Shown: piece by piece, positions 63,501 to 64,000 of the stretch
Layout of the letters: each line of letters opens with the position of its first letter
Position numbering within the stretch: position 1 is the stretch's first letter
Source of the DNA: Streptomyces sp. CB02056
GTDB lineage: Bacteria > Actinomycetota > Actinomycetes > Streptomycetales > Streptomycetaceae
Length of the DNA stretch: 64,000 nt
NCBI RefSeq assembly: GCF_001905545.1
Contig: NZ_LIPD01000011.1
Location: 249,495 to 313,494 of the forward strand
Direction of reading: 5' to 3'
The notes under the pieces: model-generated
Database searches by the model: none
What the model saw: the letters and a program-made list of their open reading frames with translations, nothing else
What the model was told of the DNA's origin: nothing
Position numbers and translations under genes: made by a program

Positions 63501-64000
63501 GTGACGTCGCGTGGTCGCTGGCCACGACGCGGTCGGCCTTCGAACAGCGCGCGGTGGTGCTGGGAGCGGACCGGTACGAACTGGAGGCGGGGCTCTCGGC
63601 CGTCGCCACCGGACAGCCCGCGCCCGGCGTGGTCACCGGCGAGGTCGCCCCGGACGGGGTCGGGCGGACGGTGTTCGTCTTCCCCGGCCAGGGCAGCCAG
63701 TGGGTCGGCATGGGGCGTGAGCTGGCGGAGGTCTCGCCGGTGTTCGCGGCGCGGCTGGCCGAGTGCGCCGAGGCTCTCGCGCCGTACGTGAACTGGCAGT
63801 TGGACGATGTGCTGGCGGGCCTTCACGGCTTCGAGGCCGCCGATGTGGTGCAGCCGGCGCTGTGGGCGGTGATGGTCTCGCTCGCCGCGGTGTGGGAGGC
63901 GGCCGGTGTCGCTCCCGATGCCGTGGTCGGTCACTCGCAGGGCGAGATCGCGGCGGCCGCCGTCGCCGGGATTCTCTCCCTGGACGACGCTGCCAAGGTC
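57506..64000 (+). CDS. Modular type I PKS, at least two modules, runs off right edge (partial)
   Basis: The frame opens at GTG 57506 (GAGG about 8 nt upstream; an in-frame GTG at 57497 is possible) and stays open for 2165 codons to the window end. It begins with a docking helix SEDKLRYFLKRVTAELHESR. First module: KS DTACSSS near residue 194; AT GHSQGE near 656 and YASH near 757 (methylmalonyl); KR TGGTGSIG near 1132 with WGSNDHGPYAAGN near 1264-1276 (Trp plus His, A2-type); ACP GFDSL near 1454. Second module: KS DTACSSS near 1686 and AT GHSQGE near 2142, cut before the specificity motif; GHSQGE favours methylmalonyl. It is collinear with the 4638-aa PKS, 82 bp upstream, and is probably translated from the same mRNA. 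Confidence 0.95.
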   Translation, partial: MSEDKLRYFLKRVTAELHESRERVRELETVTGEPIAVVGMGCRYPGGVRTPDELWNLVATGTDAVGDFPADRGWDPGEAAAHGYETRGGFLPDAAEFDPGFFGISPREALAMDPQQRLVMEVAWEALEHAGLDPRALRGSHTGVFAGASASGYDWYAREHGHDEGHLVTGSAISVLSGRVSYTLGLNGPAVTVDTACSSSLAAVHLAARSLRTGECSLALAGGVMVMSTPVMFADFARQQGLASDGRCKPFSEDADGTGWGEGAGLVLLERLSDARRNGHRVLAVIRGSAMNQDGASNGLTAPSAPAQRRVIRAALADARLTASEVDAVEAHGTGTELGDPIEAGALLATYGQGRDEDRPLWLGSLKSNIGHAQQAAGVGGVMKMVLALRHGTLPRTLHAGEPTSHVDWASGNVRLLQESVEWPAGERVRRAGVSAFGASGTNVHVILEEAPAPAAGEPAVNEEPTPEEERPAPVLPTAASAWVVSGRNATALAGQAGRLREHVLARPELPVGDVAWSLATTRSAFERRAVVLGGERGELAAGLAAVATGQPAAGVVTGSVASGGAGRTVFVFPGQGSQWVGMGRELAEASPVFAARLAECAEALAPYVDWQLDDVLAGLHGFEAADVVQPALWAVMVSLAAVWEAAGVAPDAVVGHSQGEIAAAAVAGILSLDDAAKVVALRSKTLKALAGRGGMLSIAEPVAGVRARIASYGTRLSIAAVNGPSATVVSGDADALRELADSCGDSPRARMIPVDYASHSAHVDELREEILAVLQGIAPREVQVPMISALTGEWLSGPELDPAYWYASLRETVEFDRAVRTLGEAGHGVFLEVSPHPVLTPAIADSLEDRSPTVVGTLRRDEGGAERLLTSLAEAYTGGAAVDWAAVLGGGTAVELPTYAFQRQRYWPAAPARPAGAAGVDDWRYRIRWQPADADPAAVPALSGTWLLVGEGDVADACARTLADHGAQVVRTGVETLDQAVTGPVSGVVSLLALEEGHDPAYPWIPRGTAATVDLVQALRRTGVDAPLWLLTRGAVQTGPDEVTTAPVQTQLWGMGRVIGMELPDSWGGLVDLPPEFDARTGARLVAVLADRTEDQVALRPSGTLARRLVRAEPRPAGRAPWRARGTVLLTGGTGSIGACVARWLAERDTPRVVLTSRSGPSAEGAVELAAAMATAGTAVDIVGCDTGVRRDVTDLVARIEATGPGLSTVLHSANTGYLARVEDTTREGLAAALSAKAAGATYLDEATAALDVDEFVLFSSISATWGSNDHGPYAAGNAFLDGLAEDRRARGLPGTSIAWGVWDSRDWDAVDDLMDHSPGRVTPRRLRRQGMNFLETERALTALDQTLADDETFIALADVTWEKFAPVFRAARPRPLLDAIPEAREQEDRGPDAAGSDRPAEATGELFRALAGLTAAERRRAVVELVRAHAAAVLGHGSAAEVPTTRAFRELGFDSLTAVELRNRLGGAAGVRLPATVVFDHPNPAALAEEILSRLFGAEAAAGAGPAPAVVAAPAEPVAIVGMACRYPGGIRTPEELWALLAEHGDAIGGFPTDRGWNTEGLFDPDPDAEGKTYVAEGGFLTGAAEFDAAFFGISPREALSMDPQQRLLLETSWEAVERAGIDPKSLHGSATGVFVGAARSTYLGVVEETAGSEGHRMTGTAMSVLSGRIAYALGLVGPAMTVDTACSSSLVALHQAVQSLRSGECSVALAGGVTVMADPGEFVGFSRLRALSPNGRCQAFGEGADGMGMGEGVGIVVLERLSDARRNGHRVLGVVRGSAINQDGASNGLTAPNGPSQQRVIRAALANARISAADVDAVEAHGTGTELGDPIEAGALLATYGQERFEDRPLWLGSVKSNIGHAQQAAGVAGVIKMVLALQAGVLPKTLHADEPSSHVDWETGNVRLLQDEVAWPAGERPRRAGVSAFGISGTNAHVIIEEAPVEAETVPEDAAEDLAPVLSRPLPAWVLSGRDGQTLAGQAGRLREHVAERPELPVGDVAWSLATTRSAFEQRAVVLGADRYELEAGLSAVATGQPAPGVVTGEVAPDGVGRTVFVFPGQGSQWVGMGRELAEVSPVFAARLAECAEALAPYVNWQLDDVLAGLHGFEAADVVQPALWAVMVSLAAVWEAAGVAPDAVVGHSQGEIAAAAVAGILSLDDAAKV

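Overview
The window is very GC-rich DNA with strong third-position GC bias, actinobacterial leaderless-to-GGAG start regions and giant modular type I polyketide synthases (PKS), so the source is almost certainly a Streptomyces/Kitasatospora-type actinomycete. No tRNA, rRNA, CRISPR array or insertion sequence was recognised.

Layout. (1) Positions 1-21619, minus strand: two PKS genes read leftward. The upstream one (21619 to 4691, 5642 aa) has a loading module with an acyl-AMP ligase, a dead KR-like domain and an ACP, then three extension modules (KS-AT-DH-KR-ACP twice with methylmalonyl-type ATs, then KS-AT-ACP with a malonyl-type AT). The next (4605 to beyond position 1) starts with KS-AT(malonyl)-KR-ACP. 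A type II thioesterase (21906-22664) diverges from the loading gene. (2) Positions 22900-41735, plus strand: ten tightly packed genes with no biosynthetic role: Crp/Fnr regulator, nucleotidyl-cyclase-fold protein, P-loop NTPase, band-7-like protein, Pycsar-effector-like membrane protein, secreted/anchored VWA protein, tubulin-like GTPase, multi-span membrane protein, pseudokinase-GTPase fusion and a tail-anchored GAP1-like protein. Several junctions are 4-8 bp overlaps. A 32-bp perfect palindrome closes the block. (3) Positions 42182-43187: a double-HTH regulator and a 103-aa protein of unknown function. (4) Positions 43507-64000, plus strand: a 4638-aa three-module PKS and the first 2165 codons of another PKS.

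How it fits together. On the left arm, an activated carboxylic acid starter would be extended to a methyl-branched diene (modules 1 and 2), then a beta-keto unit (module 3) and a beta-hydroxy unit (module 4). The right arm adds mainly methylmalonyl-type units with hydroxyls, one extender that cannot be predicted (AT motif FVAH) and one probable unreduced, possibly epimerised, keto unit. The two arms may be one assembly line or two clusters; the window does not contain the chain-releasing domain.

The most striking element is the 19-kb middle operon. It combines a cyclic-nucleotide-type sensor, a cyclase-fold protein, a Pycsar-effector-like membrane protein, a VWA protein, a tubulin-family protein and a GTPase with a dead kinase domain. 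By family content it resembles the NTP-dependent 'ternary' biological-conflict systems of multicellular bacteria (VWA/GTPase/GAP1 type), here lodged between two PKS arms. Its function is inferred from domains only.
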